From Peterkaempfera bronchialis (lineage in GTDB: Bacteria > Actinomycetota > Actinomycetes > Streptomycetales > Streptomycetaceae), in the NCBI RefSeq assembly GCF_003258605.2, contig NZ_CP031264.1:2294001-2358000 (forward strand): a stretch of DNA of 64,000 nt. The letters are read 5' to 3'. The notes beneath the pieces were generated by a model. The model was not told the origin of the DNA, made no database searches, and saw only the letters and a program-made list of their open reading frames with translations. Positions 1 through 8,080 of this stretch are shown piece by piece; within the stretch, counting starts at the first letter, position 1, and each line of letters opens with the position of its first letter. Made by a program: the position numbers and the translations under genes.

Positions 1-132
1 GGGCCTGACGCCGCGCTGCCGCAGCGGGTACCGTCCCCTTCCCAGGAACCGGGCTGGGCGGTCACCACGGCCGTGCGACCGGACACCGAGACCCTGCAAC
101 GGGTCCGCGACGCCCTCAGCGCCCTCCGCTGA
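1..132 (+). CDS. 3' end of an unidentified gene (partial)
   Basis: An open frame runs in from the window edge and ends at TGA 130-132, giving 43 residues ending in QRVRDALSALR. The last part (RPDTETLQRVRDALSALR) looks like a C-terminal amphipathic helix. No family can be assigned from this fragment. It is followed by about 130 bases of C-rich spacer and then a roadblock gene on the same strand, so the two could be cotranscribed. Confidence 0.5.
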   Translation, partial: GPDAALPQRVPSPSQEPGWAVTTAVRPDTETLQRVRDALSALR

Positions 133-265
133 CCCCACCCTCACCCCACCCCCCGCCCCTCCCTCACCACCCCCTCACCCCGCCCCTCCCCTCACCGACC
201 TCTTCTTCACCGGCCCTTCCGTCCCCCCGGACCCGCCGTACCACTCGCACCAAGGAGAGCGCACC

Positions 266-652
266 ATGAGCAGCCAGGCACCGTCCGAAGCGCTCGTCGA
301 TGAGCTGACGTCGCTGCGCGAGCGCGTCATGGGTATCGCCGAGAGCCTCATCTCGACAGCCGACGGTCTCCTGGTGACCGGCGACACCGCCACCGTCCAG
401 CCGGAGTCCGTGGCGGCACTCTCCGCCGCCGCCCTGGCGCTCGGCCGGCGTACGGCTGCGGAGGTCGGCTTCGGCGGCCTGCGCGATGTGGTCAGCCGGT
501 GCAACCGGGGCTATGTGGTGGTCCTGGCGATCGGCGACCACGCCCTGCTGGTGGTCCTGGGCGACGAGGGCCTGGACATCGCCGCCCTGCACCGCGAGTG
601 CCCGACCACGATCGACCGCCTGGACAAGCTCCTCACCGCGAACGCGGCGTAG
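266..652 (+). CDS. Roadblock/LC7 domain protein
   Basis: This encodes a 128-residue protein with the alternating strand-helix pattern of a single roadblock/LC7 domain: helix 5-25, a strand pair 33-45 (ADGLLVTGDTAT), a long helix 48-72 and strands around YVVVLAIGDHALLVVLG. In actinobacteria such proteins partner small GTPases or sensor kinases in conservon-type signalling clusters, but no GTPase or DUF742 gene is visible here. The start follows a purine-rich stretch (AAGGAGAG) at good spacing. It converges on the ABC transporter genes across a strong hairpin. The exact partner is unknown. Confidence 0.8.
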   Translation: MSSQAPSEALVDELTSLRERVMGIAESLISTADGLLVTGDTATVQPESVAALSAAALALGRRTAAEVGFGGLRDVVSRCNRGYVVVLAIGDHALLVVLGDEGLDIAALHRECPTTIDRLDKLLTANAA

Positions 653-668
653 CAGCAGACCCCACCCC

Positions 669-713
669 GAGGAGCGGGGCGCCCGCTATGCCCTCCACAG
701 CGCCCCGCTCCTC
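669..713. terminator. Bidirectional terminator hairpin
   Basis: Perfect 14-bp inverted repeat (669-682 with 700-713, GAGGAGCGGGGCGC arm) with a 17-base loop. It lies between two convergent genes: the roadblock stop at 652 and the ABC ATPase stop at 729. Confidence 0.8.
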
Positions 714-728
714 CCCCAACCCCCCGGC

Positions 729-1724
729 TCAGCCGACCGACGCCCGGGGCTGCTCCGCATCCGGCTCCGTGGCGAGCTCTCCCGCGTACACCCGGGCGAT
801 CACGTCCTCGATGGCCGGTTCCCGGACCGACAGGTCCACCAGCGGATACCGGTCGGCGACCGCCGCCACCACCGGCGCGGCACTGCGCGCCGCCGGGAAG
901 GCCAGCCACTGCCGGGGTCCGTCGACCCGGACCACCCGGGCGCCCTCCACCACGATCGGCGGGCAGGGCTCGGCCAGGTCCACCACCAGCGTCCGCTCGC
1001 TCTCGCCGACCGCGTGCAGCCCCTCCAGCCCGCCGTCGTAGACCACCCGGCCGTGGTCGATGACCATCACCCGGGAGCAGAGCTGCTCGATGTCGGTGAG
1101 GTCGTGCGTGGTGAGCAGCACGGTGGTGCCCCGTTCGGTGTTGACCTCGCGCAGGAACTCCCGCACCCGGTTGCGGCTGACCACGTCCAGCCCGATCGTC
1201 GGCTCGTCCAGGTAGAGCACCTGCGGGTCGTGCAGCAGGGCGGCGGCGAGGTCGCCGCGCATCCGCTGCCCCAGCGAGAGCTGCCGTACGGGGGTGTCCA
1301 GCAGCGGGCCGAGGTCGAGCAGGTCCAGGCAGCGGTCGAGGTTCTTCCGGTACCGGTCGGGTGGGACGCGGTAGATGCGCCGGGCCAGTTCATAGGAGTC
1401 GCGCAGCGGCAGGTCCCACCAGAGTGTGGTGCGCTGCCCGAAGACCACGCCGATGCGGTGGGCGAGGCGTACCCGGTCCCGCGAGGGGTCGACTCCGGCG
1501 ACCCGCAGCCGTCCGCCGCTGGGGACCAGGATGCCGGTGAGCATCTTCACGGTGGTGGACTTTCCGGCGCCGTTGGGCCCGATGTAGCCGACGCACTCCC
1601 CCGCCTGCACGGCGAAGGTCAGCCCGTCCACGGCGCGCACCTCGCGCTTCTCCCTGCGCAGCCGTCCCTTGCGGGTGCGCACGGTGAAGGTCCGGCTGAC
1701 GTTCTCGACCTCGATGAGAGCCAT
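729..1724 (-). CDS. ABC-2 type exporter, ATP-binding protein
   Basis: 331-residue nucleotide-binding subunit. It has Walker A GPNGAGKST near residue 50, a Q-loop in VVFGQRTTLWW, an ABC signature (LSLGQRMRG), Walker B VLYLDEPTIGLD and the H-switch TTHD. The C-terminal 90 residues form the accessory domain common in exporters of this type. Start ATG 1724 is preceded by AAGGAGAGAG. It is the last gene of a three-gene operon with two ABC-2 permeases upstream, so it should energise export or flipping of an unknown substrate. This ATPase plus two dissimilar permeases is the widespread DUF990-type arrangement. The substrate cannot be read from sequence. Confidence 0.9.
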   Translation of the reverse strand: MALIEVENVSRTFTVRTRKGRLRREKREVRAVDGLTFAVQAGECVGYIGPNGAGKSTTVKMLTGILVPSGGRLRVAGVDPSRDRVRLAHRIGVVFGQRTTLWWDLPLRDSYELARRIYRVPPDRYRKNLDRCLDLLDLGPLLDTPVRQLSLGQRMRGDLAAALLHDPQVLYLDEPTIGLDVVSRNRVREFLREVNTERGTTVLLTTHDLTDIEQLCSRVMVIDHGRVVYDGGLEGLHAVGESERTLVVDLAEPCPPIVVEGARVVRVDGPRQWLAFPAARSAAPVVAAVADRYPLVDLSVREPAIEDVIARVYAGELATEPDAEQPRASVG

Positions 1725-1748
1725 CGCTCTCTCCTTTCGTGGATGTGT

Positions 1749-2564
1749 TCAGCTGCCGGTGCTGCGGTAGGCGCGCAGGCCGCACCGCCAGAGCAGTCCG
1801 GCCACGGCGAGCGTCAGGGCGGCGACGAGCGGTGAGGCGAAGCGGAGGGCTTCGGGCAGGTGCAGGGGGTCCGGCATGCCGAGGATGTGCAGGGCGGGCA
1901 GCCAGTTGACGAAGGCCAGCGGGATGCCGAAGACGGCTCCGGCCACCAGTTCCCTGGTGAAGACGGTGGGCGGGTACTGGAGCATGGTGCCGCCGCCGAA
2001 GGTGAAGGAGTTCTGCACCTCCGCCGCGTCGGCGGCCCAGAACTGGAAGCAGGAGCCGGCCACGAACAGGGCGATGAAGATCGCGGTGCCGCAGAGCAGC
2101 AGCATCGGCACCATCAGCACCCGGTCCCAGGTCCAGTCCACCCGGAGTCCGGAGAGCGACCAGAGCAGGATCAGGGTGGCCTGCACGGGGCGGCCGATGC
2201 GGCGCAGTGCGAAGTGGTCGGCGGCCATCTGGGCCAGTGCCGGGGCGGGCCGCACCAGCATGCTGTCGAAGGAGCCCAGCCGGATGCGCTCGCCCAGCCG
2301 GTCGATGCTGCCGACCAGCATGTCGGCGAGGCCGATGGCGAAGCTGGAGGTGGCGTAGAGAAAGGCGACCTGGTGGAAGTCCCAGCCACCGAGGCTGCGG
2401 GTGTGGTGGAACATCACCGCGATGATCAGGAAGTCCATGGTGGTCATGCAGACATTGCCGATGGTCATCATGGCGAACGAGGCGCGGTACGCCATCGCGG
2501 AGCGCACCCACATCGCGGCGGTCATCCACCAGACGCGCAGCGCCCAGCCGACCCTCCCAGGCAT
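1749..2564 (-). CDS. ABC-2 family permease
   Basis: Integral membrane protein of 271 residues with about six hydrophobic helices, for example FAMMTIGNVCMTTMDFLIIAV and VLMVPMLLLCGTAIFIALFVAGS. It is the second permease of the exporter, 24 bases upstream of the ATPase gene. I place the start at ATG 2564 (MPGRVGWALR). The frame stays open upstream past the stop of the preceding permease, but that stretch encodes a Gly/Ser-rich low-complexity run and looks like spacer. The ribosome site (GGAG) is unusually close to this ATG, so a start slightly upstream in the Gly/Ser stretch is possible. Confidence 0.85.
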   Translation of the reverse strand: MPGRVGWALRVWWMTAAMWVRSAMAYRASFAMMTIGNVCMTTMDFLIIAVMFHHTRSLGGWDFHQVAFLYATSSFAIGLADMLVGSIDRLGERIRLGSFDSMLVRPAPALAQMAADHFALRRIGRPVQATLILLWSLSGLRVDWTWDRVLMVPMLLLCGTAIFIALFVAGSCFQFWAADAAEVQNSFTFGGGTMLQYPPTVFTRELVAGAVFGIPLAFVNWLPALHILGMPDPLHLPEALRFASPLVAALTLAVAGLLWRCGLRAYRSTGS

Positions 2565-2637
2565 CTTCTCCGAGCCCGAGCCCGAACCCGAATCCCAGCC
2601 CGCACCCGCACCCGCACCGGAGACCGGAGCCGCTGTC

Positions 2638-3444
2638 TCAGCCACCCTGGACCACCACCCTCCGAGCGGCCCCGCGCTGCACGGCCCGTCCGGCGGCCAG
2701 CAGCAGCACCGCCCAGAGCAGCTGGAAGCCGAGCCCGGCGGCCAGCCCCTGGCCGGTGCGCCGTTCCAGCAGCACATCGGTGGGGATCTGCACCATCGCC
2801 GACCAGGGCAGCACCCGCGCCAGCTCGCCCAGCGCCCCGGGGAAGAGGGTGATCGGGAGCAGCATGCCGGAGAGGAACATGCCCGCGATGGTCACCATCG
2901 ACCGCACCCCGTCGGCGTCCAGCAGCCAGAAGCCGGTGAGGGAGACCAGATAGCGGATGGCGAAGCTGACCAGGACGGCAAGGCCGACGGAGAGCAGGAA
3001 CGCCGCCCAGGTGCCCGCGTTCCGGGGCAGCCGCAGGTGGAAGGCGAGCGCGCCGACGGTCAGCGGCGCCGCACCCCGGGTGAGCAGCTGGAAGCCGGCT
3101 CGGCCCAGGTCACCGGCCAGCCACCAGGACTGGAGGTCGACGGGCCGGTAGAGGTCGATGGCGATGTCGCCGTTGCGGATCCGGGCCTGCAGGTCGTCCT
3201 GGAAGCCGCCGCCCCAGATGGCGACGGTGGCCAGCAGCGCCTGGCTGGTCCAGATGTAGGTGACGGCGGCCGAGGTGTCGTATCCGCCGAGTCCGGGCCG
3301 GGCGTTCCAGAGGGCGATGTAGGTGTAGGTGAGGATGAAGCCGAAGACGCTGTTGGTGAAGATGCCCGCGAAGGTCGCGGCCCGGTAGGTGGAGTAGCGG
3401 CGGAAGGAGCCGCTGGCGATGGATCCGTAGAGCGTCAGCTGCAC
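2638..3444 (-). CDS. ABC-2 family permease
   Basis: 268-residue membrane protein with about six transmembrane segments and the soluble motif RNGDIAIDLYRPVDLQSWW typical of this permease family. It is the first gene of the exporter operon, followed after 73 bases by the second permease. The promoter region upstream contains a perfect TGTCGAC-TT-GTCGACA palindrome 33 bases before the start, which could be the operator for the operon. Confidence 0.87.
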   Translation of the reverse strand: MQLTLYGSIASGSFRRYSTYRAATFAGIFTNSVFGFILTYTYIALWNARPGLGGYDTSAAVTYIWTSQALLATVAIWGGGFQDDLQARIRNGDIAIDLYRPVDLQSWWLAGDLGRAGFQLLTRGAAPLTVGALAFHLRLPRNAGTWAAFLLSVGLAVLVSFAIRYLVSLTGFWLLDADGVRSMVTIAGMFLSGMLLPITLFPGALGELARVLPWSAMVQIPTDVLLERRTGQGLAAGLGFQLLWAVLLLAAGRAVQRGAARRVVVQGG

Positions 3445-3476
3445 GGGGAGGCCTTCCTGTCAGGCGGTTCCGAATA

Positions 3477-3492
3477 TGTCGACTTGTCGACA
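3477..3492. promoter_or_regulatory. Perfect palindrome, candidate operator
   Basis: TGTCGAC and GTCGACA flank a TT spacer, giving a perfect 16-bp inverted repeat 33 bases upstream of the first ABC permease. The position fits a repressor or activator site. The cognate regulator is not identifiable here. Confidence 0.45.
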
Positions 3493-3631
3493 GCGGGATG
3501 GACCGACCGCGTCCGGGCACGCCGAATCGGCCCCGTCCCGGAGCCCCCCGGGGGTCCGGGGGCTGGGGCGGAGCCTGCACAGGGCTCGGTATGCGGTTGT
3601 ACTCCGCAGCGTAGCGACGCCGGTCACGCTC

Positions 3632-3661
3632 GGCATCCATGTTTCGGGCATCCATATTCCG
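3632..3661. repeat. Tandem 15-bp direct repeat
   Basis: Two adjacent copies, GGCATCCATGTTTCG and GGCATCCATATTCCG, lie about 190 bases upstream of the PBP gene. They could be a direct-repeat regulator site or chance duplication. Confidence 0.4.
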
Positions 3662-3848
3662 TACGGCGACCGCGAATCAAGTGACTCGCCTCACAGACAC
3701 CGTCACAGGATCGCCACAAACTGGGCCGGAGGCGTGCCGTCAGGGCAATCGGTACCGATGATGCGAAAGTGTGGCTGGCAGCGGCGAACGTTTCCGGCGG
3801 CCACGCACGCCAGGACATGACAGCCAACAGGAGCCACGAGCAGGAGCC

Positions 3849-6212
3849 ATGAGCGAGGAGACAAAGAGCGCCGCCCGACGTGCCCGCAAGCGGGCCGCCC
3901 GAGCGGCGCGCAGGGCCAGGCGCACGGGCTGGAGGCGCCTGCTGCCGACCTGGCGGATGCTCCTCGGCTCGTTCTTCATGCTGGTGCTGATCGGCGCCGG
4001 GGCGTTCATCTTCCTGTACCTGACCGTGCCGGTGCCCAACCCCAACACGCAGGCCGTCGCCCAGAGCAACATCTACTACTACTCCGACGGCAAGACCGAG
4101 TTGGGCCGTACCGGCGAGGTCAACAGGGAGTCCATCCCGCTCGCCCAGATCCCGTTGGACACCCAGCACGCCGTGGTCTCCGCCGAGGACCGCTCCTTCT
4201 ACAAGAACAAGGGCGTCGATGTGAAGGGCTCCCTGCGGGCCGTTCTCAACACCGTCACCGGCAAGGGCACCCAGGGCGGCTCCACCATCACCCAGCAGTA
4301 CGTCAAGAACTACTACCTGACGCAGGAGCAGACCGTCTCCCGCAAGGTCAAGGAGATCTTCATCGCGCTCAAGGTCGACCAGACCGAGAGCAAGTCGGAG
4401 ATCCTCGACGGCTACCTCAACACCAGCTACTTCGGCCGCAACGCCTACGGCATCCAGGCTGCCGCCCACGCCTACTACGGCAGGGACGCCTCCAGGCTCA
4501 CCACCGAGCAGGGCGCCTACCTCGCCGCGCTGCTCCAGGCGCCCAGCCAGTACGACGTCAGGAACGCCACCCCCGCCAACCGCCAGGCCGCCATCGCCCG
4601 CTGGAACTACGTCCTGGACGGCATGGTCACCGAGGGCTGGCTCACCCCGGCGCGGCGCGCGGCGATGACGTTCCCCCAGCCGATCGAGCCCGGGCCCACC
4701 CAGGGCGTCGGCGGGCAGGCCGGCTATCTGATCGAGATCGCCAAGGACTACCTGCTCAAGAACAAGATCATCGACGAGGCCACCCTCCAGGCCGGCGGCT
4801 GGAAGATCACCACCACCTTCGACAAGGCGAAGCAGGACGCCTTTGTCACCGCCGTGAAGACCGAACTCACCGACGAGCTCAACCCCAGGAGCCGACCCGG
4901 GACGGACACCGACGTCCGGGTCGCCGGCGCCTCCGTCGACCCCACCACCGGCAGGATCGTCGCGGTCTACGGCGGCCCCGACTACGCCACCCAGCCGTTC
5001 AACGACGCCATCCGCCAGGACAACGCCATCGGCTCCACCTTCAAGACCTTCGACCTGGCCGCAGGGCTGGAAGGCGACCACACCACCCAGGACGGCCGCC
5101 GCATCACCACCCAGACCAGCTACGACGGCACCAGCCGCCGCGCGGTCGTCGGCGGCCCCGGCCACTATGCGCCGCCCAACGAGGACGACGTCGACTACGG
5201 CACCATCTCGCTGCGCTACGCCATGATGAAGTCGGTCAACTCGGTGTACGCCCAGGAGGCCGTCGACGCGGGCCTGCAGAACGTCCGGGACACCGCCGTG
5301 GCCCTCGGCATCCCCTCAGGGGTCGACGGCATGGACCCGTCGAACAACTCCATGGCCCTGGGCACCGCGACCCCCAGCGCCCTGGACATGGCCGGCGCCT
5401 ACGCCACCCTCGCCAACCACGGCAAGCGGATCGCCCCATGGGCCGTACAGAAGCTGGAACGCGACGGCACCAGCACCGACCTGCCGTCCCACACCAGCAG
5501 CGAGGCCATCAGCCGGGGCACCGCCGACGCCGTCACCTCCGTCCTCCAGGACGTGGTCAGCGCGCGCGGCACCGGCTACGCCGCCCTCGCCCTTGACCGT
5601 CCCGCCGCCGGCAAGACCGGCACCACCGACTCCAACCTGTCGGCCTGGTTCGCCGGCTACACCCCCCAGCTGGCCACCGCCGTCGGCATCTTCCGCGAGG
5701 ACGCCAAGACCCACGCCAAGCTGTCGCTCAACGGCACGGCCGGTCTCGCCCGGATCAACGGCGGCGCCTTCCCCACCGAGATCTGGACGGCCTATATGAA
5801 GGGCGCCCTCAAGGGCACCCCGGTCGCCGACTTCGAACTCGCCCCCAGCAACGGCAACAGCGGCCCGCCGGTGGTCGCGTCCAGCCCGGCCCCGAACCCC
5901 AGCGGCAGCAGCAGCGCCGGTCCCAGCCCGAGCAGCACCCCCAGCCGCCCCGGCGGGTCCCCGTCCCAGCCGCCGTCGCCGGGATCCGAGAGCCCCGCCG
6001 GCAGCCCGCCGCCCTCCTCACCGTCCACGGACGGCGGTCTGATCGGCGACCTCGGCGGCGACATCCCCGGCACCGGCTCCACGCCCGGGGGCGGCGGAGG
6101 GACCGGGGGTGCCGGGGGGACCGGCGACGGCGGTACGGGCTCCGACACCGGCTCCGCCCCGGGCGCCGGCGTCGGCGACTCCCCCGGATCCCACCCCATC
6201 ACCCCCCAGTGA
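3849..6212 (+). CDS. Class A penicillin-binding protein (bifunctional transglycosylase/transpeptidase)
   Basis: 787-residue membrane-anchored peptidoglycan synthase. Order: a very basic cytoplasmic tail (residues 1-33), a transmembrane helix (about 37-60), a GT51 glycosyltransferase with catalytic SAEDRSF (E113) and QGGSTITQQYVKNYY, then a transpeptidase with SxxK in GSTFK (near 395), SVN (near 461) and KTGT (near 588). A Pro/Ser/Gly-rich extracellular tail of about 140 residues ends the protein. It polymerises and cross-links glycan strands from lipid II. The start was set at ATG 3849 because AGGAG precedes it and the basic tail begins there; an upstream in-frame start exists at 3771. All catalytic motifs are intact. 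Confidence 0.93.
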   Translation: MSEETKSAARRARKRAARAARRARRTGWRRLLPTWRMLLGSFFMLVLIGAGAFIFLYLTVPVPNPNTQAVAQSNIYYYSDGKTELGRTGEVNRESIPLAQIPLDTQHAVVSAEDRSFYKNKGVDVKGSLRAVLNTVTGKGTQGGSTITQQYVKNYYLTQEQTVSRKVKEIFIALKVDQTESKSEILDGYLNTSYFGRNAYGIQAAAHAYYGRDASRLTTEQGAYLAALLQAPSQYDVRNATPANRQAAIARWNYVLDGMVTEGWLTPARRAAMTFPQPIEPGPTQGVGGQAGYLIEIAKDYLLKNKIIDEATLQAGGWKITTTFDKAKQDAFVTAVKTELTDELNPRSRPGTDTDVRVAGASVDPTTGRIVAVYGGPDYATQPFNDAIRQDNAIGSTFKTFDLAAGLEGDHTTQDGRRITTQTSYDGTSRRAVVGGPGHYAPPNEDDVDYGTISLRYAMMKSVNSVYAQEAVDAGLQNVRDTAVALGIPSGVDGMDPSNNSMALGTATPSALDMAGAYATLANHGKRIAPWAVQKLERDGTSTDLPSHTSSEAISRGTADAVTSVLQDVVSARGTGYAALALDRPAAGKTGTTDSNLSAWFAGYTPQLATAVGIFREDAKTHAKLSLNGTAGLARINGGAFPTEIWTAYMKGALKGTPVADFELAPSNGNSGPPVVASSPAPNPSGSSSAGPSPSSTPSRPGGSPSQPPSPGSESPAGSPPPSSPSTDGGLIGDLGGDIPGTGSTPGGGGGTGGAGGTGDGGTGSDTGSAPGAGVGDSPGSHPITPQ

Positions 6213-6288
6213 GCCTCCGGCCGGGCAGCGCAGGCCGGTCCGCTCCCGAAGGCAGCGGGCAGGGGGCGAGCGGGCAGCGGGAGAGCGG

Positions 6289-6642
6289 TCAGAGGTAGAG
6301 GCCCGTGCTGCCCCCGGCGTCACCGACCCGCTCGGACGCCACCGCGTGGATGTCCCGCTCCCGCAGCAGCACATAGAGGGTGCCGCGCACCTCGACCTCG
6401 GCCCGGTCCTCCGGGTCGAACAGCACCCGGTCGCCCGGCTCGATGGAGCGCACATTCTGCCCCACCGCGACCGCCTCCGCCCAGGAGCACCGCTTGGACA
6501 GCTCCGCCGTCGCCGGGATCAGGATGCCGCCGGTCGAGCGGCGCTCCCCCTCCCCTCCCTCGGTGCGCACCAGCACCCGGTCGTGCAGCATCCGGATCGG
6601 CAGCTTCTCGCCGAGGTTGTCGTTCCGCTTGGTCTCACTCAC
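6289..6642 (-). CDS. GroES-like co-chaperone family protein
   Basis: 117-residue protein with a GroES (Cpn10) fold signature: LPIRMLHDRVLVRTE at the N-terminus, a mobile-loop region (ERRSTGGILIPATAELSKR), VAVGQNVRSIEPGDRVLFDPEDRAEVEVRG, then a divergent tail ending STGLYL. It is longer than canonical GroES at the C-terminus and is not next to a groEL gene, so it is probably a stand-alone paralogue found in Streptomyces. GTG 6642 (MSETKRNDN) is preceded by GGGGGT and fits the conserved N-terminus; the upstream open stretch crosses a terminator. Its client is unknown. Confidence 0.8.
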   Translation of the reverse strand: MSETKRNDNLGEKLPIRMLHDRVLVRTEGGEGERRSTGGILIPATAELSKRCSWAEAVAVGQNVRSIEPGDRVLFDPEDRAEVEVRGTLYVLLRERDIHAVASERVGDAGGSTGLYL

Positions 6643-6682
6643 ACCCCCGAAAATACCTTCCCCCGGCCCCGCCCGGACACGC

Positions 6683-6719
6683 GAGGGCCGGACCGGGTGC
6701 ATCACCCGGTCCGGCCCTC
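6683..6719 (-). terminator. Rho-independent-like terminator
   Basis: Perfect 17-bp stem (6683-6699 with 6703-6719) with a CAT loop, starting 14 bases after the stop of the DUF3618 gene. It separates that gene from the GroES-like gene on the same strand. Confidence 0.85.
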
Positions 6720-6732
6720 CTCGCAAGGCGCG

Positions 6733-7101
6733 CTACTTACGGCGGCGCAGCGCCACCACGGCCACCACCGCGACCGCGGCGACCGCCGCCACGGGCACGA
6801 TCCGCTCCATGCGCGGGTTGCCCTTGGCGTCCACGAACTGCGCCCGTACCTGCTCCATGCCCCGGTTGGCCGCCACATAGGCCCGGCCCGCCGTGCGGTC
6901 CACGGCTGCCGCCGCCTTCGCCTTGGCCTGCGCCGCCACCGTGGACGGGTGCACCCGCACCGCGATCTCGTCCAGGGTCGCCGCCAGCTGCTTCCGGGTC
7001 GCGGCGATGGACGCCTCGATCTCGGCAGTGGTGCGCCCGACCGGGTCGCCGCCGCTCCTGCCCCGCGTGCCGACCTCGCCCAAGAGGGCCACCTCACTCA
7101 C
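6733..7101 (-). CDS. DUF3618 family membrane-anchored protein
   Basis: 122 residues. The middle shows the DUF3618 pattern (TAEIEASIAATRKQLAATLDEI followed by VHPSTVAAQAKAKAAAAVDRT), an amphipathic helix rich in Ala and charged residues. The C-terminus is a single hydrophobic helix (VPVAAVAAVAVVAVVAL) ending RRRK, so it is probably a tail-anchored membrane protein with its bulk in the cytoplasm. The start is GTG 7101. It is monocistronic, with a strong terminator directly downstream. No biochemical role is known to me for the family; similar proteins sit beside other small envelope proteins. Confidence 0.8.
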   Translation of the reverse strand: MSEVALLGEVGTRGRSGGDPVGRTTAEIEASIAATRKQLAATLDEIAVRVHPSTVAAQAKAKAAAAVDRTAGRAYVAANRGMEQVRAQFVDAKGNPRMERIVPVAAVAAVAVVAVVALRRRK

Positions 7102-7228
7102 CCATGCCGTTTGCGTTCGATGGTGGACAGTCTGTCAGGCGCGCTGCCGCCGTGCGCAGCGGCACCCCGCCCTCGGAGTACCTTTCCTGGTAGCACGGCC
7201 GCATCCCACCCCGAGGAGAGAATTCCCC

Positions 7229-7696
7229 GTGAGCGAGCGACTCCAGCCCGGCGACCCCGCCCCGGCCTTCACCCTGTCCGACGCCGATGGCAAGCAGGTC
7301 TCCCTCGCCGACCACCTGGGCCGCAAGGTGATCGTCTACTTCTACCCGGCCGCGCTCACCCCCGGGTGCACCAAGCAGGCGTGCGACTTCACCGACAACC
7401 TGGACCTGCTGGCCGGGGCCGGGTACGACGTGATCGGGATCTCCCCGGACAAGCCGGAGAAGCTCGGGAAGTTCCGCGAGAAGGAGAGCCTGCGGGTCAC
7501 CCTGCTGGCCGACCCGGAGAAGGCGGTGCTGACCGCGTACGGCGCCTTCGGCGAGAAGACCATGTACGGCAGGACGGTCACCGGGGTCATCCGCTCCACC
7601 GTGGTGGTGGACGAGGAGGGCAGGGTCGAGCGGGCCCTGTACAACGTCAGGGCCACCGGGCACGTCGCCAAGCTGATCAAGGACCTCGGCGTCTGA
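7229..7696 (+). CDS. bcp: Thioredoxin-dependent thiol peroxidase (Bcp/PrxQ peroxiredoxin)
   Basis: A 155-residue cytoplasmic peroxiredoxin that reduces hydroperoxides with electrons from thioredoxin. The motif YPAALTPGCTKQACDF carries the peroxidatic Cys47 and the resolving Cys52, spaced as in BCP-type enzymes. The N-terminus LQPGDPAPAFTLSDADG is typical. GTG 7229 is chosen because GAGGAGAG lies nine bases upstream; the longer open frame to 6893 is antisense to DUF3618. The length is normal for the family. Confidence 0.93.
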   Translation: MSERLQPGDPAPAFTLSDADGKQVSLADHLGRKVIVYFYPAALTPGCTKQACDFTDNLDLLAGAGYDVIGISPDKPEKLGKFREKESLRVTLLADPEKAVLTAYGAFGEKTMYGRTVTGVIRSTVVVDEEGRVERALYNVRATGHVAKLIKDLGV

Positions 7697-7826
7697 TCCG
7701 GCGTCAACCGGGCAGCCAGCGATGGCGGCCGGCCCCCCGACAGGACCTGCCGCCACCGCCGTCACTCACCCCGGGCCCGCATCGGCAGGGTCCGGGGTCG
7801 CTCCTGAATTGACGGCGACTCTACAA

Positions 7827-7860
7827 AGGTCTGGACCAGTTGGGCAAGAGGTCTGTACCA
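7827..7860. promoter_or_regulatory. Tandem DasR/chitinase-promoter-like repeats
   Basis: Two 12-bp near-identical elements, AGGTCTGGACCA (7827-7838) and AGGTCTGTACCA (7849-7860), are spaced 22 bp apart, two helical turns. The reverse complement TGGTCCAGACCT equals the direct-repeat element I recall from Streptomyces chitinase promoters and resembles the DasR consensus. The only gene downstream on the plus strand is tRNA-Leu. Confidence 0.5.
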
Positions 7861-7921
7861 CCGGAGAATCCCGCCGCCGCGCCCCGAGCCGATGGGGAGC
7901 CAGTACGATGGGCGGCGGCGA

Positions 7922-8006
7922 GCGGCCGTGGCGGAGTTGGCAGACGCGCTGGGTTTAGGTCCCAGTGGGGTTCATCCCCGCGAGGGTTCGAGTCCCTCCG
8001 GCCGTA
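7922..8006 (+). tRNA. tRNA-Leu (anticodon UAG)
   Basis: 85-base class II tRNA. The acceptor GCGGCCG pairs with CGGCCGT, the anticodon stem CTGGG/CCCAG encloses the loop TTTAGGT (anticodon TAG), there is a long variable arm, and the T-arm contains GGTTCGAGTCC. CCA is not encoded. It reads CUA and possibly other CUN leucine codons and is not the bldA tRNA (UAA). A TACGAT -10-like hexamer lies at 7903-7908. Confidence 0.93.
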
Positions 8007-8018
8007 CGTACGCAGAGC

Positions 8019-8057
8019 CCGAAGGCCGCCCCGGACGATGTCCGGGGCGGCCTTCGG
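8019..8057. terminator. Strong bidirectional terminator
   Basis: Perfect 18-bp stem (8019-8036 with 8040-8057) with a GAT loop, directly between tRNA-Leu (plus) and rdgB (minus). Confidence 0.88.
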
Positions 8058-8080
8058 TCCGTCCGGGGCCGGGCAGTCAC

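Larger units (their letters stand above)
3445..3848. other. Divergent promoter region, no gene
   Basis: The 404-base gap between the ABC operon (leftward) and the PBP gene (rightward) shows no convincing ORF. It holds the palindrome at 3477-3492 and a tandem 15-bp repeat at 3632-3661. The base composition is locally less GC-rich than the genes, as expected of promoters. Confidence 0.6.

Noticed and set aside
486-1835. Long plus-strand frame across the ABC ATPase gene
   Set aside because: Composition reflects the antisense of a well-supported ABC ATPase (Walker A, signature, Walker B); the frame itself shows no domain.
3624-5165. Long minus-strand frame inside the PBP gene
   Set aside because: It is rich in Gly, Asp and Val from antisense codon bias; the plus-strand frame has all GT51 and transpeptidase motifs.
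7922-8006. bldA tRNA-Leu
   Set aside because: The anticodon is TAG, not TAA, so it does not decode TTA.
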